Positions 40,112 to 50,700 of a DNA stretch of 57,300 nt are shown one piece after another (the first letter of the stretch is position 1; every line of letters starts with the position of its first letter). Source of the stretch: [Mycobacterium] manitobense (GTDB taxonomy: Bacteria > Actinomycetota > Actinomycetes > Mycobacteriales > Mycobacteriaceae); contig NZ_JACKSJ010000014.1 in assembly GCF_025821665.1 (NCBI RefSeq), positions 1 through 57,300 of the forward strand, in the 5' to 3' direction. The notes beneath the pieces are model-generated. The model made no database searches. It was not told the DNA's origin and worked only from the letters and a program-made list of their open reading frames with translations. A program made the translations under genes and the position numbers.

Positions 40112-43060
40112 ATGATCAGCACTGAGCAACGTCGGCGGCCCTGGATCGCGCGGACGATACGCACCCTGTCGCCACTGATCGTGCTGGCGTGGCTCGCGGT
40201 GATCGTGTTCACCACGCTGGTGGCGGTCAACGGTGACTGGCGCAGCGTCATCCCCTCACTGGAGAAGGTGGCCGAGGAGAACTCGGTGTCGCTGATGCCG
40301 GCGGATGCGCCGTCGGCAAAGGGCATGCTCCGCATGGGACAGGCGTTCCAGGAGTCGGACTCGGACAGTTCCGCCATGCTCGTGCTCGAGGGACAGGACC
40401 CCCTCGGCGAGGATGCCCGGCAGTACTACGCGGGCCTGATCAAGGAGTTGCGTGCCGACAGCACGCACGTGACGAACGTGCAGGACCTCTGGGGCGACCG
40501 GCTGACGGCGTCCAGCGTCCAGAGCCCTGACGGGAAAGCCACGTACGTACAGATCAACCTGGCCGGCAACCAGGGCACCCCGCTGGGCGACCAATCAGTG
40601 GAGGCGGTCCGCGACATCGTCGACCGGTCGTCACCACCACCGGGCGTGAAGGTCTACGTGTCCGGCGCGGCGCCGCTCGCCTCGGACATGCAGCACAGCG
40701 GCAACGACTCGATCCTGAAGATCACGATCGTGACCGTCGTGATCATCTTCACGATGCTCCTCATCGTCTACCGCTCGATCATCACCGTCATCCTGCTGCT
40801 CCTGATGGTGGGGATCGAGCTGGCGGCCGCCCGAGGAGTGGTGGCGTTGCTCGGCGCCAACGAGGTCTTCGTCCTCTCCACCTTTGCCGTCAACATGCTC
40901 GTGTTCCTCGCGATCGCCGCGGGCACCGACTACGGCATCTTCTTCTTCGGCCGGTACCAGGAGGCCCGCCAGGCGGGAGAGGACCGGGAATCGGCGTACT
41001 ACACCACCTACCGCAGTACGGCGCCCGTGGTGCTGGCGTCGGGTCTGACGATCGCCGGAGCGATCCTCTGCCTGAGCTTCACGCGATTGCCCTACTTCCA
41101 CACGATGGGCATCCCGTGCGCCGTCGGCATGCTCGTGGCGGTCGCGGTCGCCGTGACACTGGTCCCGGCGGGAATCGCCATCTGCGGGCGCTTCGGCCTG
41201 CTGGACCCCAAGCGCAAACTCAAGTCGGGCCGATGGCGCGGGATCGGCACGGCGATCGTTCGGTGGCCCGGTCCCATCCTGGTGGCTTCCCTCGCGGTGG
41301 CCCTCGTCGGCCTGCTGGCGCTGCCCGGGTACCAGACGAACTACAACGACCGCGCGTACATCTCGCCGGAGATCCCGGCGAACCAGGGCTTCGCCGCGGC
41401 CGAGCGCCATTTCTCGCAGGCGCGCCTGACGCCCGACATCCTGATGATTGAATCCGACCACGACCTGCGGAATCCGACCGACTTCATCACCTTGAACAAG
41501 TTGGCCAAGGAGATATTCAAGGTCCAGGGTGTCTCGCGTGTGCAGGGGATAACCCGGCCGGAGGGGACACCGATCGCCAAGACGTCGATTCCCTTCCTGA
41601 TCAGCCTCCAGAGCGCCGGCCAGGTGCAGTCCCAGAAGTTCCAGGCGGAACGCAACAAGGACATGCTCAAGCAGGCCGAGGACATGGGCGTGATGATCGG
41701 CGTCATGCAGCAGCAGTACGAGGTGACGCGGCAGCTGAACGAGGTCACCTACGAGATGATCGATACGACCAAGGAGCTGCAGGCCCTCACCGATGAGCTG
41801 ACCGAGAGCATCGGACTCTTCCAGGACTTCTTCCGGCCCATCCAGAACTACTTCTACTGGGAGAAGCACTGCTACAACATCCCGATCTGCTGGGCGCTCA
41901 GGTCGGTGTTCGACACCCTCGACGGGATCTCGGCACTCAGCGAGAAGCTGGACGTCATCGTCAACGAGATGGAGAAGCTGCGGGTTCTGCTGCCCCAGCT
42001 CCTCGAAGTCTTCCCTCAGATGATCGACGTCATGCGGACGATCCAGAACATGTCGTTCAAGACGTACAGCACCATGTCGGGCATCAGCGCGCAGATGGAC
42101 GAGACCAGCGACGATGTCAGCGCCATGGGGCAGGCCTTCGACGCCGCCAAGAACGACGACTCCTTCTTCCTGCCGCCGGAGGTGTTCGAGAACCCGGACT
42201 TCAAGCGTGCGATGGACAACTTCCTGTCCCCGGACGGCAAAGCGGCGCGATTCATCATCTCGCACAACGACGATCCGGCGACGCCCGAGGGTATCGCCCG
42301 CATCGAACGGGTCCAGCTGGTGGCCGAGGAGGCCCTCAAGGGCACGCCGCTGGAGAGTTCGAAGATCTATCTCTCCGGTACCGCCTCGACTGCCAAGGAC
42401 TGGAACGACGGGTCGACCTACGACCTGTTGATCGCCGGGATCGCAGCCATCTGCCTGGTGTTCATCATCATGCTCGTCATCACCCGCAGCTTCATCGCGG
42501 CGCTGGTGATCGTGGGCACCGTCGTGCTCTCGCTGGGCGCGTCATTCGGACTCGCGGTGCTGTTGTGGCAGTACATCCTCGGCATCCAACTGCACTGGAT
42601 GGTGCTGGCCATGTCGGTGATCATCCTGCTGGCGGTCGGTTCGGACTACAACCTGTTGCTGGTGTCCCGGATGAAGGAAGAGGTCGGGGCAGGCATCAAC
42701 ACGGGGATCATCCGTGCCATGGGCGGCACCGGAAAGGTGGTCACCACAGCGGGATTGGTGTTCGCCGCGACGATGGCGTCGATGGCGGTCAGCGATCTGC
42801 GGATCATCGGTCAGATCGGCACCACCATCGGTCTTGGTCTGCTGTTCGACACCATGATCGTCCGCTCGTTCATGACACCGTCCATCGCCGCGCTGTTGGG
42901 CCGGTGGTTCTGGTGGCCGCAGCGGGTCCGTCCACGCCCCGCCAGCACGATGCTCCGTCCGTACGGTCCGCGTCCACTGGTGCGTGCGCTTCTGGGCATC
43001 GAACAACGCCGTGACGACGACGATGCTCCGACCACCGAGATCCCTCGACTGTCTCCCTGA
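40112..43060 (+). CDS. MmpL-family RND transporter, second copy (MmpL4b-like)
   Basis: 982 residues, colinear with the preceding MmpL and clearly its paralogue. Asp-Tyr pairs are at 273-274 (GTDYGIFF) and 845-846 (GSDYNLLL). The coiled-coil hairpin with HCYNIPIC is present (about 586-593). The C-terminal tail ends [15 protein letters not shown], acidic and longer than in the first copy. Tandem MmpL genes after one MmpS are known from GPL loci (mmpL4a, mmpL4b), where both are needed for surface GPL. The same division of labour is likely here but not shown. Spacing of 9 bp to the previous gene indicates one operon. Confidence 0.93.
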   Translation: MISTEQRRRPWIARTIRTLSPLIVLAWLAVIVFTTLVAVNGDWRSVIPSLEKVAEENSVSLMPADAPSAKGMLRMGQAFQESDSDSSAMLVLEGQDPLGEDARQYYAGLIKELRADSTHVTNVQDLWGDRLTASSVQSPDGKATYVQINLAGNQGTPLGDQSVEAVRDIVDRSSPPPGVKVYVSGAAPLASDMQHSGNDSILKITIVTVVIIFTMLLIVYRSIITVILLLLMVGIELAAARGVVALLGANEVFVLSTFAVNMLVFLAIAAGTDYGIFFFGRYQEARQAGEDRESAYYTTYRSTAPVVLASGLTIAGAILCLSFTRLPYFHTMGIPCAVGMLVAVAVAVTLVPAGIAICGRFGLLDPKRKLKSGRWRGIGTAIVRWPGPILVASLAVALVGLLALPGYQTNYNDRAYISPEIPANQGFAAAERHFSQARLTPDILMIESDHDLRNPTDFITLNKLAKEIFKVQGVSRVQGITRPEGTPIAKTSIPFLISLQSAGQVQSQKFQAERNKDMLKQAEDMGVMIGVMQQQYEVTRQLNEVTYEMIDTTKELQALTDELTESIGLFQDFFRPIQNYFYWEKHCYNIPICWALRSVFDTLDGISALSEKLDVIVNEMEKLRVLLPQLLEVFPQMIDVMRTIQNMSFKTYSTMSGISAQMDETSDDVSAMGQAFDAAKNDDSFFLPPEVFENPDFKRAMDNFLSPDGKAARFIISHNDDPATPEGIARIERVQLVAEEALKGTPLESSKIYLSGTASTAKDWNDGSTYDLLIAGIAAICLVFIIMLVITRSFIAALVIVGTVVLSLGASFGLAVLLWQYILGIQLHWMVLAMSVIILLAVGSDYNLLLVSRMKEEVGAGINTGIIRAMGGTGKVVTTAGLVFAATMASMAVSDLRIIGQIGTTIGLGLLFDTMIVRSFMTPSIAALLGRWFWWPQRVRPRPASTMLRPYGPRPLVRALLGIEQRRDDDDAPTTEIPRLSP

Positions 43061-43204
43061 CGACTTTCCGGCTCGTTCGGCGTCGACATGGATTGCCGGA
43101 ACGCGCGATTCGGTCTGTCCGGTCGAGGTTCTCGATGCGCCGGGCCTTCTCCTTGACTGGTTCAGGATGTAACACCGCAGCTCGATGAACAGATATCAAC
43201 GGTG

Positions 43205-43228
43205 AGTGCCGGCGCCAAAGCCGGCGCT
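43205..43228 (+). terminator. GC-rich hairpin after the transporter operon
   Basis: AGTGCCGGC / GCCGGCGCT pair over nine bases (one G-U) around a six-base loop, 145 bp after the second mmpL stop. There is no U-tract. It may end the operon transcript or partly separate it from the haemophore-like gene. Confidence 0.4.
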
Positions 43229-43270
43229 GACAAAGTCGATGCGTAGTTCGAGCCGATCTGGGTAGACTCA

Positions 43271-43293
43271 GATTCGAGTTAGCTGGTCGAATC
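43271..43293. promoter_or_regulatory. Inverted repeat (7-9-7) before the haemophore-like gene
   Basis: GATTCGA and TCGAATC are perfect inverted copies nine bases apart, ending 18 bases before the ribosome binding site (GGAGG, 43311). A possible -10 element TAGACT lies at 43263-43268. This suggests the gene has its own promoter with an overlapping operator. It does not resemble the IdeR iron box. Confidence 0.45.
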
Positions 43294-43322
43294 ATTGCGC
43301 ATCAGTATTTGGAGGGCGACGC

Positions 43323-43643
43323 ATGAAGAAGCTTTCGGTTACGAGTGCTCTCGCGGCTGGCGGTGTGGCGCTGTCGCTGTCGGTGGGGGCCGGGGTTGCG
43401 TCTGCGGACCCGATCGTCGATTCGACCTGCAGCTTCGAGCAGGTGGTCGCAGCAGCGAACGCGCAGGGTCCGATGGCGGCCCGGTTCATCTCGAACCCGC
43501 AGCAGCAGGCAGGTCTGAGGCAGTTCCTCGCTTCGCCCCCCGGCCAGCGGCAGCAGATGGCCAATCAGATCCGGAGCGCTCCGTCGAACGCGGTCTTCCT
43601 GCCCACCATCGAGACGGTCTTCAACGTCTGCAACAACTACTGA
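43323..43643 (+). CDS. Small secreted protein, haemophore-like family
   Basis: 106 residues. A classical signal peptide with the cleavage site ASA-DP after residue 28 leaves a mature protein of about 78 residues. Cys36 and Cys103 lie near the two ends of the mature chain and could form one disulfide. Spacing and residues (DSTCSFEQVVAAANAQ, FLASPPGQR) resemble the mycobacterial haem-binding 'haemophore-related' family around Rv0203, but I cannot confirm this by alignment. A good GGAGG site lies upstream. It sits between the exporter operon and mbtH in the same direction. It may be a secreted accessory factor or an unrelated resident. No membrane segment other than the signal peptide. Confidence 0.75.
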   Translation: MKKLSVTSALAAGGVALSLSVGAGVASADPIVDSTCSFEQVVAAANAQGPMAARFISNPQQQAGLRQFLASPPGQRQQMANQIRSAPSNAVFLPTIETVFNVCNNY

Positions 43644-44462
43644 CCGGAGTCGGGCGGACACGGTGGCGGCGTACGCGCGACCATCTTCCCGATTGTGGTG
43701 AACAGACCACTCCGCGGGCTCGGCTGATCAGTTCTCTGGCAGTCGAGTCCGCTCGAGTGGTCTTCGCTGTGCGCGCGCAGTACACGATGCTCGCCGCGGC
43801 AGATCCCTGCGGCCTCTCAGCGCTCGTGGTCGAAGGCTCGACGTCGCGACCGAATGCCAGCGGCGACCGCCTCATTGCCCCGATGGGCAAAGCGACTATC
43901 GGTGGCTGCGCATGCGCGATTGTGCATTCGGGGCTCCATCGATCTGGTGCGAAACCACCCGTCAGTTTCGGTTAACGTTCAGCGCCTGAATTTTCGCCTT
44001 CGGTCCCCTTTAAACGCGTGCGATTCCGAATCTAGCAAAGAACGCGCACACGCCACGGTCAATGTTGACCAGTGGCGGGAATGTCCCGATGCGCCCCGGG
44101 CGTTGACCCTGTAGTACGGTGTCGCGGATGGGCCCTTCGACTCTCAAATAGATTTGCTCAACGAGATTCGGCTAGTCGCGCGGTGTTCGCTCGCGGTCAA
44201 TCGCACACGGCCGGCGAGGCACCGCGACCGCCAGCACCTTTTGCGCCAGTATCGCGAGGCCACAAGGCTAATTGATCGCAGCAGGTCATGCGCATCGAGC
44301 CCCGCGATCAGGTGACGTACGGGTGCATTCTGAGTTACTGAACGGGGTCGCACGGCGAAGTGCCAGTTCGCCACGTACTTCGGCGAAACGCTGAAGATTC
44401 GGCAGTCCTTGAGTAAGGTTTGGGACGGTTACATCCATGTCGATTTGGTCTGGAGAACAGCT
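43644..44462. other. Gene-free region upstream of mbtH-NRPS-2
   Basis: About 820 bp with no gene I can support. Short frames exist, but none has a recognisable product or ribosome binding site. The segment 43960-44420 is AT-richer than the coding sequence around it. A ten-base palindrome GCGCATGCGC is at 43908-43917 and a short dyad CCTT-GAGT-AAGG at 44407-44418. It should contain the promoter of mbtH-NRPS-2. A small RNA is possible but nothing shows one. Confidence 0.5.
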
Positions 44463-44681
44463 GTGAGCAACAATCCGTTTGACGATGAAAATGGCAGCTT
44501 TCTAGTGTTGGTGAACGACGAGGAACAGCACAGTCTGTGGCCCGCCTTTGCCGATGTGCCCGCCGGATGGCGGGTGGTGTTCGGCGAGGCGGAACGCGCC
44601 GCATGCCTGGAATACATCGAGAAGAACTGGCCCGATATCCGCCCCAAGAGCCTGCGTGATCGGCTCGCGCTAGGCACATAG
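44463..44681 (+). CDS. mbtH: MbtH-like protein, NRPS adenylation-domain partner
   Basis: 72 residues from GTG at 44463, with GGAGA six bases upstream. A longer TTG start at 44409 would add 18 residues not found in the family. The family signature is complete: [10 protein letters not shown] at the start, SLWPAF, PAGW, and WPDIRPKSL at the end. MbtH proteins bind the A domains of many actinobacterial synthetases and are needed for their folding or activity. The stop is 35 bp before NRPS-2, so they form an operon. It is the only MbtH in the window and may serve NRPS-1 as well. The symbol is used in the generic family sense, not to imply mycobactin synthesis. Confidence 0.96.
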   Translation: MSNNPFDDENGSFLVLVNDEEQHSLWPAFADVPAGWRVVFGEAERAACLEYIEKNWPDIRPKSLRDRLALGT

Positions 44682-44716
44682 CAGCCAGTTGCCGGGGGAT
44701 TTCTTTGGGGAGTCAA

Positions 44717-47700
44717 ATGGATAGGAATGACCGCGCGCTTCCACTCACGCGCGGACAGCTCGACGTGTGGCTCGCCCAGCAGACGGGTGACTCCGGCACA
44801 GAGTGGCAGCTCGGGCTGCTCGTCAAGATCGAGGGTGCGCTGGACCGCGATGCCCTCGAGTGGGCGATCCAGCGAGTGGTGCGCGAGATCGAACCCGGCC
44901 GGGCCGCCTTCGACGAGGTGGACGGCGTGGTCGTCCAGCGGATCGTCGACGACCCGGCGGTGGAGCTCGCCTTCCACGATCTCAGCGGCGCCGACGACGG
45001 TCTCGGCGAGGTCCGGCGGATCGCGACCGAAATCCAGTCCGCGCCGATGCCGCTGTCGGGACCCCTGTTCACCTTCGCTCTCTTCGAGACGCGGGCCGAC
45101 GAGTTCTACCTGTTCGCCTGCTGCCACCACATCGTGATCGACGGGTTCGCCCTGGCTCTGGCCGGTCAGCGGATCGCTTCGGTGTACACCGCCGCCGCCT
45201 CGGGAACACCCGTGCCGCCCGCATTGTTCGGGTCTCTGCAGGACGTGGTCGACCTCGAGTCGGAGTACGAAGCGTCCGACGAGTATCTCGACGATCAGGC
45301 GTACTGGACCCGGAACCTGCCGTCCGACAGCGCATCCGAATCGCCTGCGACCATCGGCGGCGCAACCGGGGAACCGGTCCCGCCCTCGATGCCGACGGCG
45401 CTGGACGCAGGTCTGATCCGGCGGGTGAACGACCTCGCCGAGAAACTCGGTGTGCCGCGGTCGTCGGTGTTGACTGCCGCGTGCGCGCTGCTGGCGCGAC
45501 AGTGGACCGCCCAGAGCTCTGAGGTGGTGCTGGACTTCCCCGTGAGCAGAAGGGTGCGTCCGGAGTCGAAGACGCTGCCCGGGATGTTCGCAGGTGTGGT
45601 GCCGCTCGTGTTGAGCGTGACCGCGCCGTCGTCGGTCACGGACTTCTGCGCGCATGTCGATGCGCGTATCCGAGAGGCAGTGGCGCACCAGCGCTTCCCG
45701 GTGCACGCACTCGAGCGGCAGGCCCGGCCGCGGGCAATGGGCCGCGCAGCCCACCGGGTGGGCGTCAACTTCCTGCCGTCCGCGGCGAAGCTCTCGTTCG
45801 GCGGTGCCACGGCGACCGCCTCGTACACCAACGCGGGGCCGGTGGGCGGGCTCGGGCTGATCTTCTCGAACGCAGGCGACGACCTGCTACTGAGCACCGC
45901 CGGACACGTCGAGGCATTCGCCGACGTCACCGACGTCGAGGCGGGGCTGACCCGGGTGCTGGCGGCGATGACCGCTGATCCACGCAGGTCGTTGTCGTCG
46001 ATCGATATCCTCGACGCCGACCAGTGCGCCCGCCTCGACCTCGTGGGCAACCGGTCGGCGCTGACCGCCCCGCAACGGCCGGGTGTCTCGATCCCGGAGG
46101 CGTTCGCCGAGCAGGTGACCCGGGCGCCCGAGGCGGTCGCGATCAGTTCCGACGGACGGCGCCTCACCTATCGCGAACTGGACGAGGCCTCGAACCGCTT
46201 GGCGCAGTTGCTGTCCGAACACGGCGCGGGCCCGGGTCAGCGGGTGGCATTCCTGTTCAACCGCTCCGCGGAGGCCATCGTCACGATGCTCGCGGTGCTG
46301 AAGACCGGCGCTGCCTATGTGCCGATCGACCCGGCGCATCCCGATACGCGTGTCGAGTTCATGCTCGGCGACGCCGCGCCGATCGCGGTGATCACCACCG
46401 CCGCTCTGGCCGACCGACTCGCCGGCCGCGACCTGCTGGTCATCGACGTCGACGACCCTCGCATCGCCGGCTATCCGGCGACGGATCTGCCTGCGCCCGC
46501 CGCCGACGACCTCGCGTACGTGATCTACACCTCGGGCACCACCGGCGTGCCCAAGGGCGTGGCGATCACCCATCACAACGTCACACATCTCATGGCATCG
46601 CTGGACGAGGCGGGCCTGCCGGCGGGACCGGAACAGGTGTGGTCGCAGTGGCACTCCTACAGCTTCGACATCTCGGGGTGGGAGATCTATGCCGCACTGC
46701 TCAACGGCGGGCAGCTGGCGGTGGTGTCCGAGTCCGTCGCGCGTTCTCCCGAGGATCTGCGGTCGCTGCTGATCCGCGAGCAGGTCACCGTGCTGAGTCA
46801 GACACCCTCGGCAGCGGGGATGCTCTCTCCCGCCGGGCTGGAGTCCGTCACCCTGCTGGTGGGCGGCGAGGCCTGCCCGCCCGACCTGGTCGACCGCTGG
46901 GCTCCCGGGCGGACGATGATCAACGAGTACGGCCCGACCGAGACCACGATGTGGGTCACCACCAGCGCGCCGCTGACGCCGGGCCCGGGCACGGTCCCGA
47001 TCGGGACTCCGCTGCCCGGAACGGCCCTGTTCGTCCTCGACGGCTGGATGAAGCCGGTCCCGGTGGGGGTGGTCGGCGACCTGTATGTGGCAGGCCACAA
47101 CGTGGGCGTCGGATACATGGGTCGTGCCGGCCTGACCGGCTCGCGCTTCGTCGCGTGCCCGTTCGGGAGCGGCGAGCATGCGCCCGGATTGAGGATGTAC
47201 CGCACCGGCGACCTGGTGCGCTGGGGCGCCGACGGGCAGTTGCAGTACCTGGGCCGCGCCGACGAGCAGGTGAAGATCCGCGGGCACCGCATCGAGCTCG
47301 GAGAGATCCAGGCCGCTCTCGCCGCAGTGGACGGGGTGGGGCAGGCCGCGGTGATCGTCCGTGAGGACCGACCGGGCGACAAGCGGTTGGTGGGGTACAC
47401 CACCGGGACCGCGGAACCCGCCAAGGTCCGCGCCGCCGTCGCCGAGCGGCTACCGGCCTACATGGTTCCGGTTGCCGTGGTGGCTCTCGACGCACTTCCG
47501 GTGACCGTCAACGGGAAACTCGACAAGCGGGCACTGCCCGCACCGGAGTACCGGGACGGCGAGGGGTACCGGCCGCCGGGCAATGCCACCGAGGAGATCC
47601 TCGCAGGCATCTTCGCCGAGACCCTTGCCGTCGAGCGCGTCGGGATCGACGACTCGTTCTTCGACCTCGGTGGCGACTCTCTGCTGGCGATGCGACTGAT

Positions 47701-47795
47701 CGCCGCGGTCAACGCGGCCCTCGACACCAAGGCGCCGGTCCGGGCGTTGTTCGAGGCGCCGACCGTGGCCCAGCTGGCCCCGCACGTCGGCGATG
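44717..47795 (+). other. NRPS-2 module 1: starter C-A-T
   Basis: Starter-type C with HHIVIDG at residue 137. The A domain begins at about 457, with FDISGWE and pocket DIWSLGEMWK. A Glu at the sixth variable position (NEYGPTE) is found in no other module here and may contact a polar or basic side chain. T has GGDSL, Ser988. No epimerase, so the first residue should stay L. Confidence 0.83.
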
Positions 47796-50700
47796 TGGTC
47801 GACGTCCTCGACCCGCTGGTGCCCGTCGAGCGGCCTTCGGTGGTGCCCTTGTCGTTCGCGCAGAACCGGTTGTGGTTCCTCGATCAGTTGCACGGTCCGT
47901 CGCCGGTCTACAACATGGCGGTGGCGCTGCGCCTTCGCGGTGCCCTCGACGTGGACGCGCTGCGCGCGGCGCTCGCCGACGTGGTCGACCGCCACGAGAG
48001 CCTGCGCACCGTCTTCGTCGCCACCGAAGGTGTTCCTCACCAGCTGGTGCTGCCCGGTGAGAACGTCGAATTGGGATGGCAGTTCGCCGACGCCACCGGC
48101 TGGTCACCGCGCCAACTCGAGGAGGCCATCGACGCGGCAGCCGGCTACACCTTCGATCTGGCGGCCGAGATCCCGCTGCAGGCAACGCTTCTCCAGACTG
48201 CAGACGACGAGCACGTGCTGGTGGGCGTGGTGCACCACATCGCTGCCGACGGGTGGTCGGTGGCCCCGCTGGTCGCCGACCTCGCCGTGGCGTATGCGGC
48301 CCGGGCCGAGAGCCGTTCGCCGGGGTGGGCGCCGCTGCCGGTGCAGTACGTGGATTACACGTTGTGGCAGCGCGCGCAGCTGGGCGACGTCGAGGAGTCG
48401 GGCAGCCGGATCTCCGGTCAGCTCGACTACTGGCAGGAGGCGCTCGCCGGACTGCCCGAGCGGCTGGAGCTGCCGACCGACAGGCCGTATCCGCCCGTCG
48501 CCGACTACCTCGGCGCCAGCGTCACGGTGGACTGGCCGGCAGAGCTGCACCGGAGTGTGCGCGACGTCGCCCATCAGCACAATGCGACGACCTTCATGGT
48601 GGTGCAGGCCGCGCTGGCGGTGCTGCTCGGCCGGTTGGGCGCCACATCCGATGTGGCGCTGGGGTTCTCAGTGGCCGGGCGCACTGATCCGGCGCTCGAC
48701 GAACTGATCGGGTTCTTCGTCAACACGTTGGTGCTGCGGGTCGATCTGGCCGGTGATCCGACAGTCGGTGAGGTGCTGGACCAGGTGCGGCAGCGCAGCC
48801 TGGCCGCGTTCGAGCATCAGGACGTGCCGTTCGAGGTCGTCGTGGACCGGCTCAACCCCACGCGCTCCAGGACGCATCATCCGCTGGTCCAGGTGCTGCT
48901 GGCCTGGCAGAACTTCGCAGGCCAGAATGCCGGTGACCCGGCGGCCGGTGTGACGTTGGGTGACGTCGAGGTCAGCGAGCTCCCGGTGCAGACCCGCACC
49001 GCCCGAATGGATCTGGCTCTCGCGCTCGGTGAGCGATGGACCGTTGACGGTGAGCCGGCGGGCATCGGCGGGTCCGTGGAGTTCCGTACCGATGTGTTCG
49101 ACGGCGCGAGCGTCGAGCTCATGATCGAGCGGCTGGCCCGCCTGCTGATGACCATCACCTCCGACTCCGCGCAGCGGCTCACCTCGGTGGACGTGCTCAC
49201 CGACGACGAGCGCGCGCGCCTGGCTGTGCTGGGTAATCGGGCTGTGCTGTCGGCGCCGGTGCGTGCGTCGACGTCGGTACCGGTGGTGTTCGCCGAGCAG
49301 GTGGCGCGGTGCCCGGAGGCGGTCGCGGTGACCTGTGCGGGCCGTTCACTGTCCTATCGGCAGCTCGATGAGGCGTCGAATCGATTGGCGCACTTGTTGT
49401 CCGGAGTCGGTGCCGGACCCGGGCGGCGGGTCGGCATGCTGTTGCCGCGGTCGATCGAGGCGATCGTGGCGATCTTGGGGGTGCTCAAGACGGGTGCGGC
49501 GTACGTGCCGATCGACCCGGCACACCCGGATACGCGCATCGGTTTCGTGCTCGGCGATGCCGCGCCGGTCGCGGTGGTGACCAGTGCGGATCTGGCGGCG
49601 CGTGTCGACGGCCGTGGTCTGGTGGTCGTCGATGTGCAAGATCCGGGTCTCGCCCGGCAGCCCGGCACCGCGTTGGCGGCGGTGCCGGCGCCCGATGACA
49701 TCGCGTACCTGATCTACACCTCCGGCACCACCGGTGTGCCCAAGGGTGTCGCGGTGGCTCACCGCAACGTCATCGAATTGCTGGAGTCTCTGCAGGACGA
49801 CCTGGACATGGCGGGTCAGGTGTGGACGCTGGCACATTCGCTGGCGTTCGACTACTCGGTGTGGGAGATCTGGGGTGCGCTGCTCGGCGGCGGGCGGCTG
49901 GTGGTGGTGCCCGAGTCGGTGACGCGTTCACCGCAGGAATTCCACGAACTGCTGGTGGCCGAGCAGGTCACGGTGCTGAGTCAGACGCCGTCGGCGTTCT
50001 ATGCGTTGCAGAGTGTGGATGCCGCCGAGCCCGAGCAGGCCCGCCGGTTGGCGTTGCGCACGGTGGTGTTCGGCGGTGAGGCGCTCGAGCCGCAACGGCT
50101 CCGCCCGTGGCTGGACGCTCATCCGGGGCTTCCGCGGATGATCAACATGTACGGCATCACCGAGACCACGGTGCACGCCTCGTTCCGCGAGATCGTCGAC
50201 GGCGACACCGACAGCATTGTCAGCCCGATCGGGGTGCCCCTGGCGCATCTGGGCTTCTTCGTGCTCGACAGGAGCCTGCGGCCGGCTCCGGTGGGTGTGG
50301 TCGGTGAGTTGTACGTCGCCGGTGGCGGTTTGGCGGTCGGATATGTGGGCCGGTCGGGACTGTCGGCGACGCGGTTCGTGGCGTGTCCGTACGGGGGCCC
50401 AGGAATGAGGATGTATCGCACCGGGGATCTGGTGCGCTGGGGTGCCGACGGGCAGCTGCAGTATGTGGGCCGCGCCGATGAGCAGGTCAAGATCCGCGGG
50501 TACCGCATCGAGCTCGGAGAAATCCAGGCCGCTCTGGCGGCAGTGGACGGCGTGACGCAGGCGGCGGTGACCGTGCGCGAGGACCGTTCGGATGACAAGC
50601 GTCTGATCGGATACCTCACCGGGACCGCCGATCCCGCCGAGGTCCGCGCCGCGCTGGCGCAGCGGCTACCGGCGTACATGGTGCCGGCCGCGGTGATGGT

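Noticed and set aside
43295..43975. A 226-codon frame overlapping the haemophore-like gene
   Set aside because: It overlaps a smaller frame with a clear signal peptide, Cys pair and ribosome binding site; the longer translation is Arg-rich and without motif.
44409..44681. A longer MbtH starting at TTG 44409
   Set aside because: The family begins at (M/V)SxNPFDD, and the GTG at 44463 has GGAGA at the right distance.
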